In this document: positions 42,384-50,878 of the stretch, piece by piece | Position numbering within the stretch: the first letter of the stretch is position 1 | Layout of the letters: each line of letters begins with the position of its first letter | The notes under the pieces: generated by a model | Databases searched by the model: none | What the model was told of the DNA's origin: nothing | Seen by the model: only the letters and a program-made list of their open reading frames with translations | Assembly (NCBI GenBank): GCA_050633825.1 | Contig: JBOEHG010000014.1 | Coordinates: 42,493-106,492, forward strand | From: CANLBN01 sp050633825 | Lineage (GTDB): Bacteria > Pseudomonadota > Gammaproteobacteria > Pseudomonadales > Cellvibrionaceae | Direction: 5' to 3' | Length of the DNA: 64,000 bases | Made by a program: the position numbers and the translations under genes

Positions 42384-44957
42384 ATGACATTATTCTTCCT
42401 GCTGGCAACCATAGCGGTCCTTCTTTATTGTGCCTATAAAAAGACTCCACTTATGCAGTCTGGCCTTATTATGGCCGGACTGACCTTGGTTAAGCTGTTA
42501 TTTTCGGGCTGGGGTCTATTAGGGCTAATTATGATCGTTGTTTCAGCGGGTCTATTGCTACTTGCCCAAGCGCCTCTTCGTAAGCAATTTTTAAGCAAAT
42601 CTATTTTTGAGTGGTTTAGAAGCGTATTGCCGGAAATATCCCAAACAGAACAGGAAGCGATCGATGCAGGTACTGTTTGGTGGGATGGTGAATTATTTAG
42701 TGGTGAGCCTAAGTGGAATAAACTGCTTTCCTTGCCAAAGCCAGCATTGACTGATGATGAGCAGGCATTTTTGGATGGTCCAGTCACTGAACTTTGCCGT
42801 ATGGCTGATAACTGGGATATTAATCATAATCAGGCTGTCATTCCCGCTGATGTAATGCAGTATATTAAAGATAAAGGCTTTCTTGGGATGATTATTCCCA
42901 AGTCTTATGGTGGCTTGGATTTTTCCGGGATGGCTCAGGCGGAAGTGCTCAGTCGAGTCTCTTCTTGTGGTGGCTGTATCGGTAACTTTATCGGTGTGCC
43001 CAATTCATTGGGGCCGGGTGAGTTGTTGATTAAATATGGTACTGAGGAACAGAAAGATTACTATCTTCCTCGTTTGGCTAAAGGGCTAGAAGTCCCTTGT
43101 TTCGCATTAACCGGTCCGCTTGCGGGTTCCGATGCAACCTCTCTTCCTGATACTGGCGTTATTTGTAAGGGCGAGTTTGATGGCAAAGAAGTTGTCGGTA
43201 TAAAACTTAACTTTGAAAAACGTTACATCACACTTGCACCAATTGCTTCATTGATTGGGTTAGCCTTTCAATTGAGTGACCCGGATCATTTGTTGGGTGA
43301 TACAGAAGAATACGGTATTACCTGTGCATTGATACCTCGTAAGACGAAAGGCATTAGTATTGGTCGCCGCCATAAGCCTATTGGTGATGCTTTTATCAAT
43401 GGCCCTATTTTTGGTAAAGATGTTTTTATCCCGCTGGATTATATTATCGGTGGTGCTGAGATGGCTGGTAAAGGTTGGACTATGCTGGTTAATTGCTTGT
43501 CCGTTGGCCGTTGTGTCACGTTGCCAAGCATTAGTAATGGCCATGGTAAACAGCTGTTACTCGGCACGGCTTCTTATGCGGCATTGCGCCAACAATTTGG
43601 TTTGCCTATTTCATTGTTCGAAGGTGTGCAAAAGCCATTGGCGCGTATGGCGGGCTTTAGCTATATCATGAATGCTGCTGTTACGCATACAGTTCAATCC
43701 TTATCTTATGGTGAAAAACCCAGTGTTCCCTCAGCCATCTTAAAATATCATTTAACAGAAATGGCGCGCCAATGTGCTATTGATGCGATGGATATACAAG
43801 GCGGAAAAGCCGTAATGACGGGACCTAAAAACTACGTCGCCGATTCTTATAGCTCAGTGCCTATTTTGATTACAGTGGAAGGTGCAAACATTATGACGCG
43901 TAACTTGATGATATTTGGTCAAGGTGCAACGCGCAGCCACCCCTATGTATTAAAAGAAATGGAATTGGCGGGTCAGCCTGTGAATGATGAAACCGTTGAT
44001 GAGTTTGATAAAACCTTCTTTGGCCATGTGGGTTTTTCCATATCTAATGCGGCACGTTCTTTTGTTATGGGTATTACTGGCGGACGTTTAGGCGAAGTCG
44101 AAGGTAATATAAAACTGGAACAGCACTATCGTGATCTTAATCGCTTAAGCACGGCATTTGCACTTATTGCTGATGTATCGATGTTGACCTTGCAGTCCAA
44201 ACTGAAGTTTAAAGAAATGTTATCTGCACGTTTAGGCGATTTATTAAGTTATTTGTATTTAGGCAGTATGGTGCTTAAACACTATGAAAGTGAAGGTTGT
44301 CCCGAGGAAGAGTACCCCCTTGTTGAGTGGAGTATGAAATATTGCACTAGTCAGTATCAAGTAGCGATGCAGGAAATCTTACAAAATTATCCTAACCGCT
44401 TTTTGGCAATGAAATTACGTTGGTTGATATTCCCCCTAGGTGCTCGCTTTAATCCACCCAGTGATGAGTTAGATACCACAGTATCCAAATTGTTTACGAG
44501 AAACACGGAAACACGTCAGCGTCACTTGGCCAGTGTTTTTGTTGAAGATTTACCGACTAACCCTCTTGGTCAGGTGGATGCAGTCTATAAGCAAAATATC
44601 GCGTTAAAACCTCTGTTTGATAAGATAAAAGCAGCGGTTAAAAAAGGCACTATTGAAAAAGCCTTAGGGGCGGCACAAATTAATTTAGCTCTGGATGCTG
44701 ATGTCATTTCAAAAGCAGAAGCAAAACAACTTCTGGCTTACGATAAAGCCTTGATGGAAGTGATTCATGTTGATCATTTTGATGAAAAAGAGTTGATCCG
44801 TAAGAAGGCTGCTCCAGCAAAAAAGGCAACAACTAAAAAGTCACCTGCTAAGAATAAGGTAGAGACGGAAAAGTCTGAAGTGAATAAAGGTGAAGCAGAC
44901 GCTCCCCCTGTAGTGCCTCCAGAAGAGTCTTCTCCTCCTGCAGATGTGCAACACTGA
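42384..44957 (+). CDS. fadE: Acyl-CoA dehydrogenase FadE
   Basis: 857 residues. First oxidation of acyl-CoA in beta-oxidation, passing electrons to ETF. Two N-terminal membrane segments (LFFLLATIAVLLYCAY and LLGLIMIVVSAGLLLLA) anchor it. The dehydrogenase core follows (DKGFLGMIIPKSYGGLDFSG, CFALTGPLAGSDATSLPDTG, ITLAPIASLIGLAF, and GATRSHPYVLKEM), then the FadE-type C-terminal DUF1974 region (RWLIFPLGARFNPPSDEL). It is about 40 residues longer than E. coli FadE because of a Lys/Ala/Pro-rich tail from about residue 808 (RKKAAPAKKATTKKSPAKNK, then an acidic Pro-rich end). GAGAGG precedes the ATG. Confidence 0.95.
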   Translation: MTLFFLLATIAVLLYCAYKKTPLMQSGLIMAGLTLVKLLFSGWGLLGLIMIVVSAGLLLLAQAPLRKQFLSKSIFEWFRSVLPEISQTEQEAIDAGTVWWDGELFSGEPKWNKLLSLPKPALTDDEQAFLDGPVTELCRMADNWDINHNQAVIPADVMQYIKDKGFLGMIIPKSYGGLDFSGMAQAEVLSRVSSCGGCIGNFIGVPNSLGPGELLIKYGTEEQKDYYLPRLAKGLEVPCFALTGPLAGSDATSLPDTGVICKGEFDGKEVVGIKLNFEKRYITLAPIASLIGLAFQLSDPDHLLGDTEEYGITCALIPRKTKGISIGRRHKPIGDAFINGPIFGKDVFIPLDYIIGGAEMAGKGWTMLVNCLSVGRCVTLPSISNGHGKQLLLGTASYAALRQQFGLPISLFEGVQKPLARMAGFSYIMNAAVTHTVQSLSYGEKPSVPSAILKYHLTEMARQCAIDAMDIQGGKAVMTGPKNYVADSYSSVPILITVEGANIMTRNLMIFGQGATRSHPYVLKEMELAGQPVNDETVDEFDKTFFGHVGFSISNAARSFVMGITGGRLGEVEGNIKLEQHYRDLNRLSTAFALIADVSMLTLQSKLKFKEMLSARLGDLLSYLYLGSMVLKHYESEGCPEEEYPLVEWSMKYCTSQYQVAMQEILQNYPNRFLAMKLRWLIFPLGARFNPPSDELDTTVSKLFTRNTETRQRHLASVFVEDLPTNPLGQVDAVYKQNIALKPLFDKIKAAVKKGTIEKALGAAQINLALDADVISKAEAKQLLAYDKALMEVIHVDHFDEKELIRKKAAPAKKATTKKSPAKNKVETEKSEVNKGEADAPPVVPPEESSPPADVQH

Positions 44958-44961
44958 TATT

Positions 44962-44992
44962 AAAAAAGGCCTCTGAAAAGAGGCCTTTTTTT
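44962..44992. terminator. Bidirectional terminator after fadE
   Basis: AGGCCTCT-GAAA-AGAGGCCT flanked by a run of A on the left and T7 on the right. It serves fadE on plus and, because of symmetry, the convergent DUF2147 gene on minus. Confidence 0.93.
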
Positions 44993-44999
44993 GGTGATG

Positions 45000-45431
45000 C
45001 TATTCTGCTCGTTGCCAGATTTGAGTTCGTCCTAATAAAGGGTTGCCAATATAACCCCTTATCTTTAATTTTTGTCCATCTTCGATAAGGCTCAGTTTTA
45101 ATTTATAGGTTTTGCCTTTTTTAGGATCAAGTATTTTTCCTTTCCAATGCTTGCCTTTGTCAATCGCATTCCAGATAATCGTCATCCCTAATATGGGTTG
45201 ATTATTCTTTTCTCCTTTACACTTTGTGCATAACGGATTCGGTTCGCTTGGGTTAAATAGCTCAATAATCTTCCCTGATAATATACCATCGGCACTAATA
45301 ATTTCGACTTTGCTTTTAGGTTGCTTGGTTTTGTCGTCAATCGTTGTCCACATCCCTACAGGCGAGTTTTCAGCGATAACGAAAGAAGAAAAGAAAAACA
45401 AGCTGCATAAAAATGATCGGCGAATATTCAT
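45000..45431 (-). CDS. DUF2147 family secreted protein
   Basis: 143 residues with a signal peptide (SFLCSLFFFSSFVIA, cleavage near AEN). The mature part is a lipocalin-like beta barrel of the DUF2147 family: PVGMWTTIDDKTKQPKSKVEI, GKIIELFNP, CTKCKGEKNNQPILGMTIIW, GKILDPKKGKTYKLKLSL and KLKIRGYIGNPLLGRTQIWQR. The CxxC in the middle is usual in the family. Function is unknown; periplasmic location expected. Its 3' end faces fadE across the terminator. Confidence 0.88.
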   Translation of the reverse strand: MNIRRSFLCSLFFFSSFVIAENSPVGMWTTIDDKTKQPKSKVEIISADGILSGKIIELFNPSEPNPLCTKCKGEKNNQPILGMTIIWNAIDKGKHWKGKILDPKKGKTYKLKLSLIEDGQKLKIRGYIGNPLLGRTQIWQRAE

Positions 45432-45597
45432 TGTAGATACCTTTATATTTATATTTTTTATTCAGAACTGTCTTGTGTAGTATGACAGTAAAACCAGTAT
45501 CTACAATTGAAAAAAAGTATTCTATGTTTTTCTTTATTTTTTGAATGAAACCTGATTTTGTTTAAATTAAACGGTCTTTAATAATGTCTATAGTCAT

Positions 45598-46089
45598 TTA
45601 AAAGGTAATTTTTGAAGCAATATCTTCAATGCTGTTGTAGTGGTTGTTGTCAATGGTGATGTCTGCATACTTTTCATAAAGTGGAATACGCTCGTTATAA
45701 ACATCTTCTAGCGATTGTCCCTCTGGTCGAGCAATGCCACGACTATCTTCATTATCGATTCGGCGTGTGATTTCCTCAAGGCTCACTTGTAAATAGATAA
45801 CAAGGCCTTGCTTCTTTAAATGTTGCATTCCTTTGTCGCTATAAACGGCACTGCCACCTGTCGATACTAAATCTCTCTCCAATGTCAGTTGTAATAATTC
45901 CTGTTCTTCCATATCTCTCAGTACTTGATAACCTTGAGCATTTAAAATATCTTGTAACTTCTGTTGTTGGTGAGTTTGGATCAGTAGGTCAGTGTCTATA
46001 AAATTTAGGCCTAGGTGTTTTGCGAGTTGAACGCCAGTGGTACTTTTACCTGAACCGGGCATACCAATTAAAATAATATTTTCTAACAT
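45598..46089 (-). CDS. Shikimate kinase
   Basis: 163 residues with the Walker A motif LIGMPGSGKSTTGVQLA, the DTD shikimate/Mg site (NFIDTDLLIQ), the GGS motif (STGGSAVY) and the lid Arg (DNEDSRGIARPEGQ). It phosphorylates shikimate in aromatic synthesis. It is not next to aroB as usual for aroK, and the lid differs (DSRGIARPEG where AroK has D.RPLL), so a second shikimate-kinase-like enzyme is possible. Only 15 bp separate its ATG from the divergent TIGR02444 gene. Confidence 0.8.
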   Translation of the reverse strand: MLENIILIGMPGSGKSTTGVQLAKHLGLNFIDTDLLIQTHQQQKLQDILNAQGYQVLRDMEEQELLQLTLERDLVSTGGSAVYSDKGMQHLKKQGLVIYLQVSLEEITRRIDNEDSRGIARPEGQSLEDVYNERIPLYEKYADITIDNNHYNSIEDIASKITF

Positions 46090-46104
46090 TAAAAGGTCTC
46101 TAGT

Positions 46105-46623
46105 TTGTCTATAAAGCCTGCTTCATCACTCTGGGATTTTGCAATTGATCTATACAATAAGCCTGGTGTTGAAACAACATGTTTGCAACTACAAGATGAG
46201 CATGGTTTTGATATTCCATTACTACTTTTCTGTTGTTGGGCAGGATGGCGATATGGTGCCGTATCAGTAGAGCAGTTACAACCCGTAATCAATTTTTCCC
46301 AGGAGTGGTCTGAGCAAAATATACAGCCGTTGAGAGATATGCGTCGCGCCATGAAATATGGCTATAGTCAGCAATGGCCTGTAGATCAATCAGATTATGA
46401 AGACTTACGGCAACAAGTAAAAAAGGCTGAATTGATGTCAGAGCGGTTTCTATTGGAAGGCTTAGAGAAGCTTACTGACCAGTGGGGAGTAAGCTCAAGA
46501 GGCGGTGAAAGCTATTTTCATAATGTTAATCTCTGCTTTCCTAGCATGGATTTTACAGAAGGCTTATTGAGTCAACAGATCAAGACTTTATTGGCTTCTA
46601 TAGCCCAAGTGTCAGCACCATAG
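46105..46623 (+). CDS. TIGR02444 family protein
   Basis: 172 residues from a TTG at 46105 with AAGG 8 nt upstream; no ATG lies near and the family pattern begins within ten residues (SLWDFAIDLYNKPGVETTCLQLQDEHGFDIPLLLFCCWAGW). The family is known only as a conserved helical protein of Pseudomonas-type gammaproteobacteria. No catalytic motif is visible. It is divergent from the shikimate kinase with a 15-bp gap. Confidence 0.8.
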   Translation: MSIKPASSLWDFAIDLYNKPGVETTCLQLQDEHGFDIPLLLFCCWAGWRYGAVSVEQLQPVINFSQEWSEQNIQPLRDMRRAMKYGYSQQWPVDQSDYEDLRQQVKKAELMSERFLLEGLEKLTDQWGVSSRGGESYFHNVNLCFPSMDFTEGLLSQQIKTLLASIAQVSAP

Positions 46624-46815
46624 CCCAGCATTTTATAAAGTCTGTCTTCTTGATGATGCTATTAGATATGTTGGTAGGTAGGTGAATTACTCTTAAAAGG
46701 GTGGATGATGGTCGTTCGTTCCTATTGCGCGGGCTTATATTGGGAGGGCTTACTATAGGGCAGGGGTGGATAGACTTGTTGTGTTGGATCCATATAAAAC
46801 TTATGTGCTATAGGC

Positions 46816-46844
46816 TTGCATGCTTTTTTGAATACCGCTATAGT
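46816..46844 (+). promoter_or_regulatory. Predicted sigma70 promoter of the leuA leader
   Basis: TTGCAT (46816-46821) and TATAGT (46839-46844) with a 17-bp spacer. The predicted start, 7 nt after the -10 box, is the leader ATG at 46851, as for the ilvA leader. Confidence 0.65.
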
Positions 46845-46850
46845 CAATTT

Positions 46851-46952
46851 ATGAATATGAACAAAGCGATATTATCCCATTCTCCAGTAGCAGCGCCCCT
46901 TGTTGCCGCCATCGCTTTGCTATGCCTTTCTCTGCTGCCGCTGCGCGGCTAA
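46851..46952 (+). CDS. Leucine-rich leader peptide of leuA
   Basis: A 33-codon frame starting MNMNKAILSH and ending ALLCLSLLPLRG. Eight residues are Leu, seven of them within the last 17 codons, with rarer TTA and CTA codons among them. It ends 106 nt before leuA. A GC-rich hairpin (GCCGC-TGC-GCGGC, 46937-46949) forms within the last codons, and GCCGC at 46905-46909 could pair with the same GCGGC instead, so alternative folds depend on ribosome position. No T-tract terminator follows. The second ATG at 46857 could also be the start. There is no Shine-Dalgarno. Confidence 0.8.
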   Translation: MNMNKAILSHSPVAAPLVAAIALLCLSLLPLRG

Positions 46953-47058
46953 TCATCTATTTCCATATCTTTAATCTAAATTCTTTCATCTGATAAACCA
47001 ATCAGAGATAATACATTATTGATTGCCTGTAAGCGTTTTATGGGCTGTGAGGAGCATC

Positions 47059-48612
47059 ATGAGCACACCAAATAAAGACAAATTAGTTATTTTTGATACG
47101 ACATTGCGTGACGGTGAACAAAGTCCCGGCGCATCGATGACCAAAGATGAGAAGGTTCGCATTGCCAAAATGCTAGATAAAATGAAAGTCGATGTTATCG
47201 AGGCAGGCTTTGCCATTGCCAGCCCGGGTGACTTTGATGCTGTAAAAGCGGTTGCAGAAGCAGTTCAGGATTCAACTGTTTGTAGCTTGGCTCGGGCAGT
47301 CCCTGCTGATATCGATCGAGCAGGGGAGGCGATTAAACCCGCAAATAGTGGGCGTATACACACTTTTATTGCGACATCGCCTATTCATATGAAATATAAA
47401 TTGCAGATGGAGCCTGATGCCGTATTAGAGCAAGCCATCAAGGCGGTTACCCATGCGCGTCAATACACCGATAATGTGGAATTCTCTTTAGAAGACGGCA
47501 GCCGTTCCGAGTTTGATTTTATGTGCCGGATTATTGAGGCGACGATTAAAGCGGGCGCTGGCACAATTAATATCCCGGATACAGTCGGTTACGGTGAACC
47601 TGGCGAATATGGCCGTATGTTTGCCCGCGTGATTGAAAATGTGCCCAATTCTGATAAAGCCATTTTCTCTACCCACTGCCATAACGATTTAGGCTTGGCG
47701 GTTTCTAATTCCTTGTCTGCGGTGATCCATGGTGCGCGACAGATTGAATGTACGATTAATGGCTTGGGTGAGCGTGCGGGTAATGCATCCTTGGAAGAGG
47801 TAGTTATGGCGGTGCGTACTCGCCATGATGTTTATCCTGTCGACACTCAAATCAATCCTGAGCATATCGTGCCGACCTCTCGCTTGGTTTCCAGCATAAC
47901 GGGCTTTCCTGTACAGCCGAATAAAGCAATCGTTGGCGCCAATGCCTTTGCCCACGAGTCCGGAATTCATCAGGATGGTGTGCTCAAACACCGTGAAACT
48001 TATGAAATTATGCGGGCAGAGGATGTGGGTTGGAATACCAACAAATTGGTTTTAGGTAAGCATTCTGGCCGCGCTGCTGTTAAGTCTCGTTATGATGAAT
48101 TAGGGATTACCTTTGACTCTCAAGATCAGTTTCAAGATGTCTTTATACGCTTTAAAGCCTTAGCGGATAAAAAACATGAAATTTTTGATGAAGACCTTCA
48201 AGCCTTGGTCGGTCATGGAGAAGATTCTATTGCCCATGTTTATCAGTTTGATGATATGGAAATTATCTGTAAAACAGGACAAGAGCCGCAAGCCAATTTA
48301 CGCTTGAAAGTACAAGGCGAAGAGTCGGCAGTCAGTGCAAATGGTGCAGGCCCTGTTGATGCAGTTTTTAAAGCCATCGAAAAAGTAGCGAATAGTGGCG
48401 CAGATTTACAGCTATATTCTGTAAATGCGATTACAGCGGGTACAGAAGCGCAAGCAGATGTTACCGTCCGCTTGGAATCCAATGGTCATATTGTTAATGG
48501 TGTTGGCTCCGATATCGATGTGATTGCTGCATCGGCTAAAGCCTATGTTAATGCGCTAAATTTACTTGCGACAGGTAAAAATAGAGCTCACCCTCAGCAC
48601 GAAGGTGTGTAA
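47059..48612 (+). CDS. leuA: 2-isopropylmalate synthase (LeuA)
   Basis: First step of leucine synthesis: acetyl-CoA plus 2-oxoisovalerate. 517 residues from the ATG at 47059, chosen because GAGGAG lies 5 nt upstream and the catalytic domain opens at once (DKLVIFDTTLRDGEQSPGASM). The TIM barrel also has HCHNDLGLAVSNSL and GLGERAGNASLEEVVMA; ESGIHQDGVLK and KLVLGKHSGRAAV follow. The C-terminal allosteric domain (about residues 390-517) should bind leucine. It is the short, LeuA type 1 enzyme. Preceded by a Leu-rich leader; its stop overlaps the next ATG (TAATG). Confidence 0.97.
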   Translation: MSTPNKDKLVIFDTTLRDGEQSPGASMTKDEKVRIAKMLDKMKVDVIEAGFAIASPGDFDAVKAVAEAVQDSTVCSLARAVPADIDRAGEAIKPANSGRIHTFIATSPIHMKYKLQMEPDAVLEQAIKAVTHARQYTDNVEFSLEDGSRSEFDFMCRIIEATIKAGAGTINIPDTVGYGEPGEYGRMFARVIENVPNSDKAIFSTHCHNDLGLAVSNSLSAVIHGARQIECTINGLGERAGNASLEEVVMAVRTRHDVYPVDTQINPEHIVPTSRLVSSITGFPVQPNKAIVGANAFAHESGIHQDGVLKHRETYEIMRAEDVGWNTNKLVLGKHSGRAAVKSRYDELGITFDSQDQFQDVFIRFKALADKKHEIFDEDLQALVGHGEDSIAHVYQFDDMEIICKTGQEPQANLRLKVQGEESAVSANGAGPVDAVFKAIEKVANSGADLQLYSVNAITAGTEAQADVTVRLESNGHIVNGVGSDIDVIAASAKAYVNALNLLATGKNRAHPQHEGV

Positions 48613-49442
48613 TGCTTGAGCGACAGCGTCAACAATATTTATCAGCTTTGGGAATAGAAAATTACATTCCTCGTCGAGTATTGCCTGGCGCTGCGCTTTC
48701 TAATCCACTACCAGATCATTTGTTACAAGCGGTGGATTACACTTCAAATGAGGCTATAGCTCATACTTTAACGACAGAGAATGTACCGGTTTCACAAGAA
48801 GAAATAACTGATAAGTTGAATAATATTACAGAGGGGATAGGTAATACAGTCTCTCCTTTGGAAGCCTTAGTTAAAAAAGAGTCAGAGCAGCCAGAAAAAA
48901 TAACTCCGCCAACCGTTACTCGTGAACAACAAGTACAAACAAATAATGCAGATGCTAAATCTGATACTCAAGAATCAATTAATTTTGTACTCAATAGTTG
49001 GCAGATAGGTGAAGCCTGCTTGGTGATTGATACTCGACAGCCCGGTGCTGCATTACCGACAGATGCTTTATTGTTAAATATTTTGCGTGCCCTTGGTTAT
49101 TCGCTTGTCCAGCTGCCTCAAAGTGAAATTATTCGTTGGCCTTTATTTGTTAATCAAAATATTAAAGCCGATAATGATGCCGCGCAAGCACGTGCAATGG
49201 TGCAAGCTTATATCACAGCCAAAACAACCAAGGCTTCGATTCAGCATATATTATTGATGGGCAAATCCTCGGCAGATTTTTCATTGGATGTGAGTAGTGA
49301 TTTTTCTGATCTGAATGGAACATTCATTGAATCCTCTCAATGGGCAGCTCGTATTGCGGTAACGCCAAGCCTTGTTACTATGTTAGAAGACCCTTTGCAA
49401 AAAAGGGTGGCTTGGCAGGCTTTAAAAGGGCTTATTCAGTAA
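48612..49442 (+). CDS. HolD-like DNA polymerase III psi subunit (long form)
   Basis: 276 residues. The N-terminus RQQYLSALGIENYIPRR resembles the psi start of E. coli (QLQQLGITQWSLRR); the C-terminal domain has LLLNILRALGYSLVQLPQ, which resembles psi LVSDVLRAL, and VTPSLVTMLEDPLQKRVAWQAL, which resembles psi ASPALTDLRANPTARAALWQQ. The gene lies just before rimI, as holD does in E. coli. Between the two parts is a linker of about 80 residues rich in Glu, Thr, Gln and Asn, which makes the protein twice the usual length. Psi links the clamp loader to chi. The call rests on these motif matches and on gene order. It overlaps leuA by one base. Confidence 0.72.
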   Translation: MLERQRQQYLSALGIENYIPRRVLPGAALSNPLPDHLLQAVDYTSNEAIAHTLTTENVPVSQEEITDKLNNITEGIGNTVSPLEALVKKESEQPEKITPPTVTREQQVQTNNADAKSDTQESINFVLNSWQIGEACLVIDTRQPGAALPTDALLLNILRALGYSLVQLPQSEIIRWPLFVNQNIKADNDAAQARAMVQAYITAKTTKASIQHILLMGKSSADFSLDVSSDFSDLNGTFIESSQWAARIAVTPSLVTMLEDPLQKRVAWQALKGLIQ

Positions 49443-49450
49443 TTATTATT

Positions 49451-49939
49451 ATGGATTTCCCTTATCAGGACTATCACCTTTCTTTGCAGGAAATGGGTTT
49501 AAGCGATTTATCTACGATACTAGTAATTGAAGAGGAATGTCATAGTCACCCATGGAAAGAAGCCCATTTTATCTCAAGCATAAAATCGTCTCATCAATGT
49601 AGCATTTTAAAAGATGCTCAAAATATTGTCGGCTATGCAATTACATCAACAGCAGCGGATGAGGCAGAGTTGTTGAATATTACGATTGCCAAACCGTATC
49701 AACAACAAGGTTTAGGTAAACAATTATTGGAATACCTCTGTCAATCTTTTGAGCCCAGCATAGGAACATTGTTTTTAGAAGTAAGAGAATCTAATGTTGC
49801 TGCTATTGCCCTTTACGATAGCTTGCATTTTAATGAAGTAGGAAAGCGTTCGAATTATTACCCTGTTGATACAGCCTTAACCAAAGCACATTCGATTAAA
49901 AATAGAGAAGATGCCATTATTATGGCTAAAACACTTTGA
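49451..49939 (+). CDS. rimI: Ribosomal protein S18 alanine N-acetyltransferase RimI
   Basis: 162-residue GNAT enzyme that acetylates the N-terminal Ala of S18. Start at the ATG at 49451; a longer frame from 49340 overlaps the psi gene and adds no family sequence. Motifs: EEECHSHPWKEAHF, LLNITIAKPYQQQGLGKQLLEYL (acetyl-CoA loop QQQGLGK, RimI usual RRQGLG), and EVRESNVAAIALYDSLHFNEVGKRSNYYP, with YYP typical for RimI. It follows the psi gene by 8 nt. Confidence 0.93.
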   Translation: MDFPYQDYHLSLQEMGLSDLSTILVIEEECHSHPWKEAHFISSIKSSHQCSILKDAQNIVGYAITSTAADEAELLNITIAKPYQQQGLGKQLLEYLCQSFEPSIGTLFLEVRESNVAAIALYDSLHFNEVGKRSNYYPVDTALTKAHSIKNREDAIIMAKTL

Positions 49940-50823
49940 ATTATATTGCCTCTTGTTTTTACGCTATTCCTCTTGGTATCCGTTATATGGTAATGAGCGC
50001 CATTGGTTTTTCACTAATGGGTATGTTTGTTAAATTGACTCATGCACAAGGTATACCCGTATTAGAAATTGTGGCTGCACGTGCGTTGATATCTGCAGTA
50101 ATTAGTTTTGTAGATATTAAGCGTAAAGGCATTTTATTATTAGGCCAGAGAAGAGGCTTGCTTTTTCTCCGGGGTACGGTCGGCGCTTTTGCTTTAATGT
50201 GCGTATTTTATGCTTTGGTAAATATTCCCTTTGCTGATGCCACGGTGTTGCAATACTTACACCCTATGTTTACTGCTGTGCTTGCAATTCTTTTTTTACG
50301 GGAACGTTTGCATCGTTCAACGCTGACGTGTATTGCTCTGAGTTTTGTTGGTTTGATTGTTGTTGTACGCCCGGATTTTCTATTTGGTAGTTTTACGGTT
50401 CAATATGCACCTATTGCAATCATTGCTGCAATTTTAGGTGCTTTTGGCAGTGCTGTAGGCTATGTGCTGGTACGTAAGTTAAATGCAACAGAAGATCCAT
50501 CTGTTATTATTTTTTACTTTCCTATTATTGCGTTACCACTTTCGCTCTTATTGCTCGGTAAGGATATTGTCATGCCGCAAGGTTGGAGTTGGCTCTTTTT
50601 ATTGTTGGTTGGTATGACCACTCAGCTTGGGCAGGTAGGCCTAACAAAGGCAATGCAAACAGAAACGGCAAGTAAGGCAACCAGTTTTTCTTATCTTCAA
50701 GTTGCGTTTGCAGCACTTTTGGGTTGGTGGGTCTTTAGCGAAATCCCTACTGTATGGACATTTGTTGGTGGTGGACTTATTCTTTTAGGGGCTTTTATTA
50801 ATGTCGTCTGGAAGGAAAAATAA
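49936..50823 (+). CDS. EamA/DMT-family transporter
   Basis: 295 residues with about ten hydrophobic helices in two EamA repeats (SAIGFSLMGMFVKLTHA to VVRPDF, and IIAAILGAFGSAVGYVLVRKL to LILLGAFINVVW). A TTG at 49936 overlaps the rimI stop; ATGs at 49987 and 49993 are possible starts but would begin inside or next to helix 1. The substrate is unknown. It converges on aceA; a weak hairpin (CCACA-TCCT-TGTGG) follows the stop. Confidence 0.85.
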   Translation: MNYIASCFYAIPLGIRYMVMSAIGFSLMGMFVKLTHAQGIPVLEIVAARALISAVISFVDIKRKGILLLGQRRGLLFLRGTVGAFALMCVFYALVNIPFADATVLQYLHPMFTAVLAILFLRERLHRSTLTCIALSFVGLIVVVRPDFLFGSFTVQYAPIAIIAAILGAFGSAVGYVLVRKLNATEDPSVIIFYFPIIALPLSLLLLGKDIVMPQGWSWLFLLLVGMTTQLGQVGLTKAMQTETASKATSFSYLQVAFAALLGWWVFSEIPTVWTFVGGGLILLGAFINVVWKEK

Positions 50824-50878
50824 ACCCACATCCTTGTGGAGTGATGCTAGTAATAAAACGATAACTACTTAGTAATTA

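Noticed and set aside
46701..46850. Extension of the Leu leader frame upstream to 46701
   Set aside because: The promoter at 46816-46844 lies inside this extension, so the transcript would begin later.
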